From: Metridium senile
Lineage: Eukaryota > Cnidaria > Anthozoa > Actiniaria > Metridiidae
Assembly (NCBI GenBank): GCA_949775045.1
Contig: CATKSA010000188.1
Span: forward strand, 1 to 64,000
Direction of reading: 5' to 3'
DNA: 64,000 bases
This document shows positions 18,311-33,300 of the stretch, piece after piece (positions within the stretch are counted from its first letter, which is position 1; each line of letters starts with the position of its first letter). The notes beneath the pieces were generated by a model that did no database searches, had not been told where the DNA came from, and saw only the letters and a program-made list of their open reading frames with translations. The translations under genes and the position numbers were made by a program.

Positions 18311-21300
18311 GGCACGACGTGTTGAATCATTGCAGGTAATGAATGAATTATATTATACTGTAGACCTGCAGGTCTGTTTAGTAATGATTATGATGTCAAA
18401 GTTTCTCTATGTATAGTGCAGTCTGTATGGTTTGTTTTTTTCTGTTTGAACTAGCTGTGGGGAATTGGAAAACAGAGCGATCTGTGATCAATTGGCCCTA
18501 GTTAATCAATTGACTAAATGCTAAAATGGACTGTTTCAGAATGTTTTAAACTCTCACGTCTGGGGCTGTGCACAGGACTTCAGCGTGCAATTGCGGCCTT
18601 GCCTTGGAGGTGTGGGCCATTAGAACTGCTTGCAGTGGCAGTGTTTGACAGCTTGGATTTTAACTTTGCTTAAATTGCTTTTCAGCGTCAATTGGTGTTC
18701 ACGACAGTACAGTGCAGTTGCATGCCGTACGACGTGTTGAATCATTGCAGGTAATGAATGAATTATATTATACTGTAGACCTGCAGGTCTGTTTAGTAAT
18801 GATTATGATGTCAAAGTTTCTCTATGTATAGTGCAGTCTGTATGGTTTGTTTTTTTCTGTTTGAACTAGCTGTGGGGAATTGGAAAACAGAGCGATCTGT
18901 GATCAATTGGCCCTAGTTAATCAATTGACTAAATGCTAAAATGGACTGTTTCAGAATGTTTTAAACTCTCACGTCTGGGGCTGTGCACAGGACTTCAGCG
19001 TGCAATTGCGGCCTTGCCTTGGAGGTGTGGGCCATTAGAACTGCTTGCAGTGGCAGTGTTTGACAGCTTGGATTTTAACTTTGCTTAAATTGCTTTTCAG
19101 CGTCAATTGGTGTTCACGACAGTACAGTGCAGTTGCATGCCGTACGACGTGTTGAATCATTGCAGGTAATGAATGAATTATATTATACTGTAGACCTGCA
19201 GGTCTGTTTAGTAATGATTATGATGTCAAAGTTTCTCTATGTATAGTGCAGTCTGTATGGTTTGTTTTTTTCTGTTTGAACTAGCTGTGGGGAATTGGAA
19301 AACAGAGCGATCTGTGATCAATTGGCCCTAGTTAATCAATTGACTAAATGCTAAAATGGACTGTTTCAGAATGTTTTAAACTCTCACGTCTGGGGCTGTG
19401 CACAGGACTTCAGCGTGCAATTGCGGCCTTGCCTTGGAGGTGTGGGCCATTAGAACTGCTTGCAGTGGCAGTGTTTGACAGCTTGGATTTTAACTTTGCT
19501 TAAATTGCTTTTCAGCGTCAATTGGTGTTCACGACAGTACAGTGCAGTTGCATGCCGTACGACGTGTTGAATCATTGCAGGTAATGAATGAATTATATTA
19601 TACTGTAGACCTGCAGGTCTGTTTAGTAATGATTATGATGTCAAAGTTTCTCTATGTATAGTGCAGTCTGTATGGTTTGTTTTTTTCTGTTTGAACTAGC
19701 TGTGGGGAATTGGAAAACAGAGCGATCTGTGATCAATTGGCCCTAGTTAATCAATTGACTAAATGCTAAAATGGACTGTTTCAGAATGTTTTAAACTCTC
19801 ACGTCTGGGGCTGTGCACAGGACTTCAGCGTGCAATTGCGGCCTTGCCTTGGAGGTGTGGGCCATTAGAACTGCTTGCAGTGGCAGTGTTTGACAGCTTG
19901 GATTTTAACTTTGCTTAAATTGCTTTTCAGCGTCAATTGGTGTTCACGACAGTACAGTGCAGTTGCATGCCGTACGACGTGTTGAATCATTGCAGGTAAT
20001 GAATGAATTATATTATACTGTAGACCTGCAGGTCTGTTTAGTAATGATTATGATGTCAAAGTTTCTCTATGTATAGTGCAGTCTGTATGGTTTGTTTTTT
20101 TCTGTTTGAACTAGCTGTGGGGAATTGGAAAACAGAGCGATCTGTGATCAATTGGCCCTAGTTAATCAATTGACTAAATGCTAAAATGGACTGTTTCAGA
20201 ATGTTTTAAACTCTCACGTCTGGGGCTGTGCACAGGACTTCAGCGTGCAATTGCGGCCTTGCCTTGGAGGTGTGGGCCATTAGAACTGCTTGCAGTGGCA
20301 GTGTTTGACAGCTTGGATTTTAACTTTGCTTAAATTGCTTTTCAGCGTCAATTGGTGTTCACGACAGTACAGTGCAGTTGCATGCCGTACGACGTGTTGA
20401 ATCATTGCAGGTAATGAATGAATTATATTATACTGTAGACCTGCAGGTCTGTTTAGTAATGATTATGATGTCAAAGTTTCTCTATGTATAGTGCAGTCTG
20501 TATGGTTTGTTTTTTTCTGTTTGAACTAGCTGTGGGGAATTGGAAAACAGAGCGATCTGTGATCAATTGGCCCTAGTTAATCAATTGACTAAATGCTAAA
20601 ATGGACTGTTTCAGAATGTTTTAAACTCTCACGTCTGGGGCTGTGCACAGGACTTCAGCGTGCAATTGCGGCCTTGCCTTGGAGGTGTGGGCCATTAGAA
20701 CTGCTTGCAGTGGCAGTGTTTGACAGCTTGGATTTTAACTTTGCTTAAATTGCTTTTCAGCGTCAATTGGTGTTCACGACAGTACAGTGCAGTTGCATGC
20801 CGTACGACGTGTTGAATCATTGCAGGTAATGAATGAATTATATTATACTGTAGACCTGCAGGTCTGTTTAGTAATGATTATGATGTCAAAGTTTCTCTAT
20901 GTATAGTGCAGTCTGTATGGTTTGTTTTTTTCTGTTTGAACTAGCTGTGGGGAATTGGAAAACAGAGCGATCTGTGATCAATTGGCCCTAGTTAATCAAT
21001 TGACTAAATGCTAAAATGGACTGTTTCAGAATGTTTTAAACTCTCACGTCTGGGGCTGTGCACAGGACTTCAGCGTGCAATTGCGGCCTTGCCTTGGAGG
21101 TGTGGGCCATTAGAACTGCTTGCAGTGGCAGTGTTTGACAGCTTGGATTTTAACTTTGCTTAAATTGCTTTTCAGCGTCAATTGGTGTTCACGACAGTAC
21201 AGTGCAGTTGCATGCCGTACGACGTGTTGAATCATTGCAGGTAATGAATGAATTATATTATACTGTAGACCTGCAGGTCTGTTTAGTAATGATTATGATG

Positions 21301-24300
21301 TCAAAGTTTCTCTATGTATAGTGCAGTCTGTATGGTTTGTTTTTTTCTGTTTGAACTAGCTGTGGGGAATTGGAAAACAGAGCGATCTGTGATCAATTGG
21401 CCCTAGTTAATCAATTGACTAAATGCTAAAATGGCACTGTTTCAGAATGTTTTAAACTCTCACGTCTGGGGCTGTGCACAGGACTTCAGCGTGCAATTGC
21501 GGCCTTGCCTTGGAGGTGTGGGCCATTAGAACTGCTTGCAGTGGCAGTGTTTGACAGCTTGGATTTTAACTTTGCTTAAATTGCTTTTCAGCGTCAATTG
21601 GTGTTCACGACAGTACAGTGCAGTTGCATGCCGTACGACGTGTTGAATCATTGCAGGTAATGAATGAATTATATTATACTGTAGACCTGCAGGTCTGTTT
21701 AGTAATGATTATGATGTCAAAGTTTCTCTATGTATAGTGCAGTCTGTATGGTTTGTTTTTTTCTGTTTGAACTAGCTGTGGGGAATTGGAAAACAGAGCG
21801 ATCTGTGATCAATTGGCCCTAGTTAATCAATTGACTAAATGCTAAAATGGACTGTTTCAGAATGTTTTAAACTCTCACGTCTGGGGCTGTGCACAGGACT
21901 TCAGCGTGCAATTGCGGCCTTGCCTTGGAGGTGTGGGCCATTAGAACTGCTTGCAGTGGCAGTGTTTGACAGCTTGGATTTTAACTTTGCTTAAATTGCT
22001 TTTCAGCGTCAATTGGTGTTCACGACAGTACAGTGCAGTTGCATGCCGTACGACGTGTTGAATCATTGCAGGTAATGAATGAATTATATTATACTGTAGA
22101 CCTGCAGGTCTGTTTAGTAATGATTATGATGTCAAAGTTTCTCTATGTATAGTGCAGTCTGTATGGTTTGTTTTTTTCTGTTTGAACTAGCTGTGGGGAA
22201 TTGGAAAACAGAGCGATCTGTGATCAATTGGCCCTAGTTAATCAATTGACTAAATGCTAAAATGGACTGTTTCAGAATGTTTTAAACTCTCACGTCTGGG
22301 GCTGTGCACAGGACTTCAGCGTGCAATTGCGGCCTTGCCTTGGAGGTGTGGGCCATTAGAACTGCTTGCAGTGGCAGTGTTTGACAGCTTGGATTTTAAC
22401 TTTGCTTAAATTGCTTTTCAGCGTCAATTGGTGTTCACGACAGTACAGTGCAGTTGCATGCCGTACGACGTGTTGAATCATTGCAGGTAATGAATGAATT
22501 ATATTATACTGTAGACCTGCAGGTCTGTTTAGTAATGATTATGATGTCAAAGTTTCTCTATGTATAGTGCAGTCTGTATGGTTTGTTTTTTTCTGTTTGA
22601 ACTAGCTGTGGGGAATTGGAAAACAGAGCGATCTGTGATCAATTGGCCCTAGTTAATCAATTGACTAAATGCTAAAATGGACTGTTTCAGAATGTTTTAA
22701 ACTCTCACGTCTGGGGCTGTGCACAGGACTTCAGCGTGCAATTGCGGCCTTGCCTTGGAGGTGTGGGCCATTAGAACTGCTTGCAGTGGCAGTGTTTGAC
22801 AGCTTGGATTTTAACTTTGCTTAAATTGCTTTTCAGCGTCAATTGGTGTTCACGACAGTACAGTGCAGTTGCATGCCGTACGACGTGTTGAATCATTGCA
22901 GGTAATGAATGAATTATATTATACTGTAGACCTGCAGGTCTGTTTAGTAATGATTATGATGTCAAAGTTTCTCTATGTATAGTGCAGTCTGTATGGTTTG
23001 TTTTTTTCTGTTTGAACTAGCTGTGGGGAATTGGAAAACAGAGCGATCTGTGATCAATTGGCCCTAGTTAATCAATTGACTAAATGCTAAAATGGACTGT
23101 TTCAGAATGTTTTAAACTCTCACGTCTGGGGCTGTGCACAGGACTTCAGCGTGCAATTGCGGCCTTGCCTTGGAGGTGTGGGCCATTAGAACTGCTTGCA
23201 GTGGCAGTGTTTGACAGCTTGGATTTTAACTTTGCTTAAATTGCTTTTCAGCGTCAATTGGTGTTCACGACAGTACAGTGCAGTTGCATGCCGTACGACG
23301 TGTTGAATCATTGCAGGTAATGAATGAATTATATTATACTGTAGACCTGCAGGTCTGTTTAGTAATGATTATGATGTCAAAGTTTCTCTATGTATAGTGC
23401 AGTCTGTATGGTTTGTTTTTTTCTGTTTGAACTAGCTGTGGGGAATTGGAAAACAGAGCGATCTGTGATCAATTGGCCCTAGTTAATCAATTGACTAAAT
23501 GCTAAAATGGACTGTTTCAGAATGTTTTAAACTCTCACGTCTGGGGCTGTGCACAGGACTTCAGCGTGCAATTGCGGCCTTGCCTTGGAGGTGTGGGCCA
23601 TTAGAACTGCTTGCAGTGGCAGTGTTTGACAGCTTGGATTTTAACTTTGCTTAAATTGCTTTTCAGCGTCAATTGGTGTTCACGACAGTACAGTGCAGTT
23701 GCATGCCGTACGACGTGTTGAATCATTGCAGGTAATGAATGAATTATATTATACTGTAGACCTGCAGGTCTGTTTAGTAATGATTATGATGTCAAAGTTT
23801 CTCTATGTATAGTGCAGTCTGTATGGTTTGTTTTTTCTGTTTGAACTAGCTGTGGGGAATTGGAAAACAGAGCGATCTGTGATCAATTGGCCCTAGTTAA
23901 TCAATTGACTAAATGCTAAAATGGACTGTTTCAGAATGTTTTAAACTCTCACGTCTGGGGCTGTGCACAGGACTTCAGCGTGCAATTGCGGCCTTGCCTT
24001 GGAGGTGTGGGCCATTAGAACTGCTTGCAGTGGCAGTGTTTGACAGCTTGGATTTTAACTTTGCTTAAATTGCTTTTCAGCGTCAATTGGTGTTCACGAC
24101 AGTACAGTGCAGTTGCATGCCGTACGACGTGTTGAATCATTGCAGGTAATGAATGAATTATATTATACTGTAGACCTGCAGGTCTGTTTAGTAATGATTA
24201 TGATGTCAAAGTTTCTCTATGTATAGTGCAGTCTGTATGGTTTGTTTTTTTCTGTTTGAACTAGCTGTGGGGAATTGGAAAACAGAGCGATCTGTGATCA

Positions 24301-27300
24301 ATTGGCCCTAGTTAATCAATTGACTAAATGCTAAAATGGACTGTTTCAGAATGTTTTAAACTCTCACGTCTGGGGCTGTGCACAGGACTTCAGCGTGCAA
24401 TTGCGGCCTTGCCTTGGAGGTGTGGGCCATTAGAACTGCTTGCAGTGGCAGTGTTTGACAGCTTGGATTTTAACTTTGCTTAAATTGCTTTTCAGCGTCA
24501 ATTGGTGTTCACGACAGTACAGTGCAGTTGCATGCCGTACGACGTGTTGAATCATTGCAGGTAATGAATGAATTATATTATACTGTAGACCTGCAGGTCT
24601 GTTTAGTAATGATTATGATGTCAAAGTTTCTCTATGTATAGTGCAGTCTGTATGGTTTGTTTTTTTCTGTTTGAACTAGCTGTGGGGAATTGGAAAACAG
24701 AGCGATCTGTGATCAATTGGCCCTAGTTAATCAATTGACTAAATGCTAAAATGGACTGTTTCAGAATGTTTTAAACTCTCACGTCTGGGGCTGTGCACAG
24801 GACTTCAGCGTGCAATTGCGGCCTTGCCTTGGAGGTGTGGGCCATTAGAACTGCTTGCAGTGGCAGTGTTTGACAGCTTGGATTTTAACTTTGCTTAAAT
24901 TGCTTTTCAGCGTCAATTGGTGTTCACGACAGTACAGTGCAGTTGCATGCCGTACGACGTGTTGAATCATTGCAGGTAATGAATGAATTATATTATACTG
25001 TAGACCTGCAGGTCTGTTTAGTAATGATTATGATGTCAAAGTTTCTCTATGTATAGTGCAGTCTGTATGGTTTGTTTTTTTCTGTTTGAACTAGCTGTGG
25101 GGAATTGGAAAACAGAGCGATCTGTGATCAATTGGCCCTAGTTAATCAATTGACTAAATGCTAAAATGGACTGTTTCAGAATGTTTTAAACTCTCACGTC
25201 TGGGGCTGTGCACAGGACTTCAGCGTGCAATTGCGGCCTTGCCTTGGAGGTGTGGGCCATTAGAACTGCTTGCAGTGGCAGTGTTTGACAGCTTGGATTT
25301 TAACTTTGCTTAAATTGCTTTTCAGCGTCAATTGGTGTTCACGACAGTACAGTGCAGTTGCATGCCGTACGACGTGTTGAATCATTGCAGGTAATGAATG
25401 AATTATATTATACTGTAGACCTGCAGGTCTGTTTAGTAATGATTATGATGTCAAAGTTTCTCTATGTATAGTGCAGTCTGTATGGTTTGTTTTTTCTGTT
25501 TGAACTAGCTGTGGGGAATTGGAAAACAGAGCGATCTGTGATCAATTGGCCCTAGTTAATCAATTGACTAAATGCTAAAATGGACTGTTTCAGAATGTTT
25601 TAAACTCTCACGTCTGGGGCTGTGCACAGGACTTCAGCGTGCAATTGCGGCCTTGCCTTGGAGGTGTGGGCCATTAGAACTGCTTGCAGTGGCAGTGTTT
25701 GACAGCTTGGATTTTAACTTTGCTTAAATTGCTTTTCAGCGTCAATTGGTGTTCACGACAGTACAGTGCAGTTGCATGCCGTACGACGTGTTGAATCATT
25801 GCAGGTAATGAATGAATTATATTATACTGTAGACCTGCAGGTCTGTTTAGTAATGATTATGATGTCAAAGTTTCTCTATGTATAGTGCAGTCTGTATGGT
25901 TTGTTTTTTTCTGTTTGAACTAGCTGTGGGGAATTGGAAAACAGAGCGATCTGTGATCAATTGGCCCTAGTTAATCAATTGACTAAATGCTAAAATGGAC
26001 TGTTTCAGAATGTTTTAAACTCTCACGTCTGGGGCTGTGCACAGGACTTCAGCGTGCAATTGCGGCCTTGCCTTGGAGGTGTGGGCCATTAGAACTGCTT
26101 GCAGTGGCAGTGTTTGACAGCTTGGATTTTAACTTTGCTTAAATTGCTTTTCAGCGTCAATTGGTGTTCACGACAGTACAGTGCAGTTGCATGCCGTACG
26201 ACGTGTTGAATCATTGCAGGTAATGAATGAATTATATTATACTGTAGACCTGCAGGTCTGTTTAGTAATGATTATGATGTCAAAGTTTCTCTATGTATAG
26301 TGCAGTCTGTATGGTTTGTTTTTTCTGTTTGAACTAGCTGTGGGGAATTGGAAAACAGAGCGATCTGTGATCAATTGGCCCTAGTTAATCAATTGACTAA
26401 ATGCTAAAATGGACTGTTTCAGAATGTTTTAAACTCTCACGTCTGGGGCTGTGCACAGGACTTCAGCGTGCAATTGCGGCCTTGCCTTGGAGGTGTGGGC
26501 CATTAGAACTGCTTGCAGTGGCAGTGTTTGACAGCTTGGATTTTAACTTTGCTTAAATTGCTTTTCAGCGTCAATTGGTGTTCACGACAGTACAGTGCAG
26601 TTGCATGCCGTACGACGTGTTGAATCATTGCAGGTAATGAATGAATTATATTATACTGTAGACCTGCAGGTCTGTTTAGTAATGATTATGATGTCAAAGT
26701 TTCTCTATGTATAGTGCAGTCTGTATGGTTTGTTTTTTTCTGTTTGAACTAGCTGTGGGGAATTGGAAAACAGAGCGATCTGTGATCAATTGGCCCTAGT
26801 TAATCAATTGACTAAATGCTAAAATGGACTGTTTCAGAATGTTTTAAACTCTCACGTCTGGGGCTGTGCACAGGACTTCAGCGTGCAATTGCGGCCTTGC
26901 CTTGGAGGTGTGGGCCATTAGAACTGCTTGCAGTGGCAGTGTTTGACAGCTTGGATTTTAACTTTGCTTAAATTGCTTTTCAGCGTCAATTGGTGTTCAC
27001 GACAGTACAGTGCAGTTGCATGCCGTACGACGTGTTGAATCATTGCAGGTAATGAATGAATTATATTATACTGTAGACCTGCAGGTCTGTTTAGTAATGA
27101 TTATGATGTCAAAGTTTCTCTATGTATAGTGCAGTCTGTATGGTTTGTTTTTTTCTGTTTGAACTAGCTGTGGGGAATTGGAAAACAGAGCGATCTGTGA
27201 TCAATTGGCCCTAGTTAATCAATTGACTAAATGCTAAAATGGACTGTTTCAGAATGTTTTAAACTCTCACGTCTGGGGCTGTGCACAGGACTTCAGCGTG

Positions 27301-30300
27301 CAATTGCGGCCTTGCCTTGGAGGTGTGGGCCATTAGAACTGCTTGCAGTGGCAGTGTTTGACAGCTTGGATTTTAACTTTGCTTAAATTGCTTTTCAGCG
27401 TCAATTGGTGTTCACGACAGTACAGTGCAGTTGCATGCCGTACGACGTGTTGAATCATTGCAGGTAATGAATGAATTATATTATACTGTAGACCTGCAGG
27501 TCTGTTTAGTAATGATTATGATGTCAAAGTTTCTCTATGTATAGTGCAGTCTGTATGGTTTGTTTTTTCTGTTTGAACTAGCTGTGGGGAATTGGAAAAC
27601 AGAGCGATCTGTGATCAATTGGCCCTAGTTAATCAATTGACTAAATGCTAAAATGGACTGTTTCAGAATGTTTTAAACTCTCACGTCTGGGGCTGTGCAC
27701 AGGACTTCAGCGTGCAATTGCGGCCTTGCCTTGGAGGTGTGGGCCATTAGAACTGCTTGCAGTGGCAGTGTTTGACAGCTTGGATTTTAACTTTGCTTAA
27801 ATTGCTTTTCAGCGTCAATTGGTGTTCACGACAGTACAGTGCAGTTGCATGCCGTACGACGTGTTGAATCATTGCAGGTAATGAATGAATTATATTATAC
27901 TGTAGACCTGCAGGTCTGTTTAGTAATGATTATGATGTCAAAGTTTCTCTATGTATAGTGCAGTCTGTATGGTTTGTTTTTTCTGTTTGAACTAGCTGTG
28001 GGGAATTGGAAAACAGAGCGATCTGTGATCAATTGGCCCTAGTTAATCAATTGACTAAATGCTAAAATGGACTGTTTCAGAATGTTTTAAACTCTCACGT
28101 CTGGGGCTGTGCACAGGACTTCAGCGTGCAATTGCGGCCTTGCCTTGGAGGTGTGGGCCATTAGAACTGCTTGCAGTGGCAGTGTTTGACAGCTTGGATT
28201 TTAACTTTGCTTAAATTGCTTTTCAGCGTCAATTGGTGTTCACGACAGTACAGTGCAGTTGCATGCCGTACGACGTGTTGAATCATTGCAGGTAATGAAT
28301 GAATTATATTATACTGTAGACCTGCAGGTCTGTTTAGTAATGATTATGATGTCAAAGTTTCTCTATGTATAGTGCAGTCTGTATGGTTTGTTTTTTCTGT
28401 TTGAACTAGCTGTGGGGAATTGGAAAACAGAGCGATCTGTGATCAATTGGCCCTAGTTAATCAATTGACTAAATGCTAAAATGGACTGTTTCAGAATGTT
28501 TTAAACTCTCACGTCTGGGGCTGTGCACAGGACTTCAGCGTGCAATTGCGGCCTTGCCTTGGAGGTGTGGGCCATTAGAACTGCTTGCAGTGGCAGTGTT
28601 TGACAGCTTGGATTTTAACTTTGCTTAAATTGCTTTTCAGCGTCAATTGGTGTTCACGACAGTACAGTGCAGTTGCATGCCGTACGACGTGTTGAATCAT
28701 TGCAGGTAATGAATGAATTATATTATACTGTAGACCTGCAGGTCTGTTTAGTAATGATTATGATGTCAAAGTTTCTCTATGTATAGTGCAGTCTGTATGG
28801 TTTGTTTTTTCTGTTTGAACTAGCTGTGGGGAATTGGAAAACAGAGCGATCTGTGATCAATTGGCCCTAGTTAATCAATTGACTAAATGCTAAAATGGAC
28901 TGTTTCAGAATGTTTTAAACTCTCACGTCTGGGGCTGTGCACAGGACTTCAGCGTGCAATTGCGGCCTTGCCTTGGAGGTGTGGGCCATTAGAACTGCTT
29001 GCAGTGGCAGTGTTTGACAGCTTGGATTTTAACTTTGCTTAAATTGCTTTTCAGCGTCAATTGGTGTTCACGACAGTACAGTGCAGTTGCATGCCGTACG
29101 ACGTGTTGAATCATTGCAGGTAATGAATGAATTATATTATACTGTAGACCTGCAGGTCTGTTTAGTAATGATTATGATGTCAAAGTTTCTCTATGTATAG
29201 TGCAGTCTGTATGGTTTGTTTTTTTCTGTTTGAACTAGCTGTGGGGAATTGGAAAACAGAGCGATCTGTGATCAATTGGCCCTAGTTAATCAATTGACTA
29301 AATGCTAAAATGGACTGTTTCAGAATGTTTTAAACTCTCACGTCTGGGGCTGTGCACAGGACTTCAGCGTGCAATTGCGGCCTTGCCTTGGAGGTGTGGG
29401 CCATTAGAACTGCTTGCAGTGGCAGTGTTTGACAGCTTGGATTTTAACTTTGCTTAAATTGCTTTTCAGCGTCAATTGGTGTTCACGACAGTACAGTGCA
29501 GTTGCATGCCGTACGACGTGTTGAATCATTGCAGGTAATGAATGAATTATATTATACTGTAGACCTGCAGGTCTGTTTAGTAATGATTATGATGTCAAAG
29601 TTTCTCTATGTATAGTGCAGTCTGTATGGTTTGTTTTTTCTGTTTGAACTAGCTGTGGGGAATTGGAAAACAGAGCGATCTGTGATCAATTGGCCCTAGT
29701 TAATCAATTGACTAAATGCTAAAATGGACTGTTTCAGAATGTTTTAAACTCTCACGTCTGGGGCTGTGCACAGGACTTCAGCGTGCAATTGCGGCCTTGC
29801 CTTGGAGGTGTGGGCCATTAGAACTGCTTGCAGTGGCAGTGTTTGACAGCTTGGATTTTAACTTTGCTTAAATTGCTTTTCAGCGTCAATTGGTGTTCAC
29901 GACAGTACAGTGCAGTTGCATGCCGTACGACGTGTTGAATCATTGCAGGTAATGAATGAATTATATTATACTGTAGACCTGCAGGTCTGTTTAGTAATGA
30001 TTATGATGTCAAAGTTTCTCTATGTATAGTGCAGTCTGTATGGTTTGTTTTTTCTGTTTGAACTAGCTGTGGGGAATTGGAAAACAGAGCGATCTGTGAT
30101 CAATTGGCCCTAGTTAATCAATTGACTAAATGCTAAAATGGACTGTTTCAGAATGTTTTAAACTCTCACGTCTGGGGCTGTGCACAGGACTTCAGCGTGC
30201 AATTGCGGCCTTGCCTTGGAGGTGTGGGCCATTAGAACTGCTTGCAGTGGCAGTGTTTGACAGCTTGGATTTTAACTTTGCTTAAATTGCTTTTCAGCGT

Positions 30301-33300
30301 CAATTGGTGTTCACGACAGTACAGTGCAGTTGCATGCCGTACGACGTGTTGAATCATTGCAGGTAATGAATGAATTATATTATACTGTAGACCTGCAGGT
30401 CTGTTTAGTAATGATTATGATGTCAAAGTTTCTCTATGTATAGTGCAGTCTGTATGGTTTGTTTTTTCTGTTTGAACTAGCTGTGGGGAATTGGAAAACA
30501 GAGCGATCTGTGATCAATTGGCCCTAGTTAATCAATTGACTAAATGCTAAAATGGACTGTTTCAGAATGTTTTAAACTCTCACGTCTGGGGCTGTGCACA
30601 GGACTTCAGCGTGCAATTGCGGCCTTGCCTTGGAGGTGTGGGCCATTAGAACTGCTTGCAGTGGCAGTGTTTGACAGCTTGGATTTTAACTTTGCTTAAA
30701 TTGCTTTTCAGCGTCAATTGGTGTTCACGACAGTACAGTGCAGTTGCATGCCGTACGACGTGTTGAATCATTGCAGGTAATGAATGAATTATATTATACT
30801 GTAGACCTGCAGGTCTGTTTAGTAATGATTATGATGTCAAAGTTTCTCTATGTATAGTGCAGTCTGTATGGTTTGTTTTTTTCTGTTTGAACTAGCTGTG
30901 GGGAATTGGAAAACAGAGCGATCTGTGATCAATTGGCCCTAGTTAATCAATTGACTAAATGCTAAAATGGACTGTTTCAGAATGTTTTAAACTCTCACGT
31001 CTGGGGCTGTGCACAGGACTTCAGCGTGCAATTGCGGCCTTGCCTTGGAGGTGTGGGCCATTAGAACTGCTTGCAGTGGCAGTGTTTGACAGCTTGGATT
31101 TTAACTTTGCTTAAATTGCTTTTCAGCGTCAATTGGTGTTCACGACAGTACAGTGCAGTTGCATGCCGTACGACGTGTTGAATCATTGCAGGTAATGAAT
31201 GAATTATATTATACTGTAGACCTGCAGGTCTGTTTAGTAATGATTATGATGTCAAAGTTTCTCTATGTATAGTGCAGTCTGTATGGTTTGTTTTTTTCTG
31301 TTTGAACTAGCTGTGGGGAATTGGAAAACAGAGCGATCTGTGATCAATTGGCCCTAGTTAATCAATTGACTAAATGCTAAAATGGACTGTTTCAGAATGT
31401 TTTAAACTCTCACGTCTGGGGCTGTGCACAGGACTTCAGCGTGCAATTGCGGCCTTGCCTTGGAGGTGTGGGCCATTAGAACTGCTTGCAGTGGCAGTGT
31501 TTGACAGCTTGGATTTTAACTTTGCTTAAATTGCTTTTCAGCGTCAATTGGTGTTCACGACAGTACAGTGCAGTTGCATGCCGTACGACGTGTTGAATCA
31601 TTGCAGGTAATGAATGAATTATATTATACTGTAGACCTGCAGGTCTGTTTAGTAATGATTATGATGTCAAAGTTTCTCTATGTATAGTGCAGTCTGTATG
31701 GTTTGTTTTTTCTGTTTGAACTAGCTGTGGGGAATTGGAAAACAGAGCGATCTGTGATCAATTGGCCCTAGTTAATCAATTGACTAAATGCTAAAATGGA
31801 CTGTTTCAGAATGTTTTAAACTCTCACGTCTGGGGCTGTGCACAGGACTTCAGCGTGCAATTGCGGCCTTGCCTTGGAGGTGTGGGCCATTAGAACTGCT
31901 TGCAGTGGCAGTGTTTGACAGCTTGGATTTTAACTTTGCTTAAATTGCTTTTCAGCGTCAATTGGTGTTCACGACAGTACAGTGCAGTTGCATGCCGTAC
32001 GACGTGTTGAATCATTGCAGGTAATGAATGAATTATATTATACTGTAGACCTGCAGGTCTGTTTAGTAATGATTATGATGTCAAAGTTTCTCTATGTATA
32101 GTGCAGTCTGTATGGTTTGTTTTTTTCTGTTTGAACTAGCTGTGGGGAATTGGAAAACAGAGCGATCTGTGATCAATTGGCCCTAGTTAATCAATTGACT
32201 AAATGCTAAAATGGACTGTTTCAGAATGTTTTAAACTCTCACGTCTGGGGCTGTGCACAGGACTTCAGCGTGCAATTGCGGCCTTGCCTTGGAGGTGTGG
32301 GCCATTAGAACTGCTTGCAGTGGCAGTGTTTGACAGCTTGGATTTTAACTTTGCTTAAATTGCTTTTCAGCGTCAATTGGTGTTCACGACAGTACAGTGC
32401 AGTTGCATGCCGTACGACGTGTTGAATCATTGCAGGTAATGAATGAATTATATTATACTGTAGACCTGCAGGTCTGTTTAGTAATGATTATGATGTCAAA
32501 GTTTCTCTATGTATAGTGCAGTCTGTATGGTTTGTTTTTTTCTGTTTGAACTAGCTGTGGGGAATTGGAAAACAGAGCGATCTGTGATCAATTGGCCCTA
32601 GTTAATCAATTGACTAAATGCTAAAATGGACTGTTTCAGAATGTTTTAAACTCTCACGTCTGGGGCTGTGCACAGGACTTCAGCGTGCAATTGCGGCCTT
32701 GCCTTGGAGGTGTGGGCCATTAGAACTGCTTGCAGTGGCAGTGTTTGACAGCTTGGATTTTAACTTTGCTTAAATTGCTTTTCAGCGTCAATTGGTGTTC
32801 ACGACAGTACAGTGCAGTTGCATGCCGTACGACGTGTTGAATCATTGCAGGTAATGAATGAATTATATTATACTGTAGACCTGCAGGTCTGTTTAGTAAT
32901 GATTATGATGTCAAAGTTTCTCTATGTATAGTGCAGTCTGTATGGTTTGTTTTTTTCTGTTTGAACTAGCTGTGGGGAATTGGAAAACAGAGCGATCTGT
33001 GATCAATTGGCCCTAGTTAATCAATTGACTAAATGCTAAAATGGACTGTTTCAGAATGTTTTAAACTCTCACGTCTGGGGCTGTGCACAGGACTTCAGCG
33101 TGCAATTGCGGCCTTGCCTTGGAGGTGTGGGCCATTAGAACTGCTTGCAGTGGCAGTGTTTGACAGCTTGGATTTTAACTTTGCTTAAATTGCTTTTCAG
33201 CGTCAATTGGTGTTCACGACAGTACAGTGCAGTTGCATGCCGTACGACGTGTTGAATCATTGCAGGTAATGAATGAATTATATTATACTGTAGACCTGCA

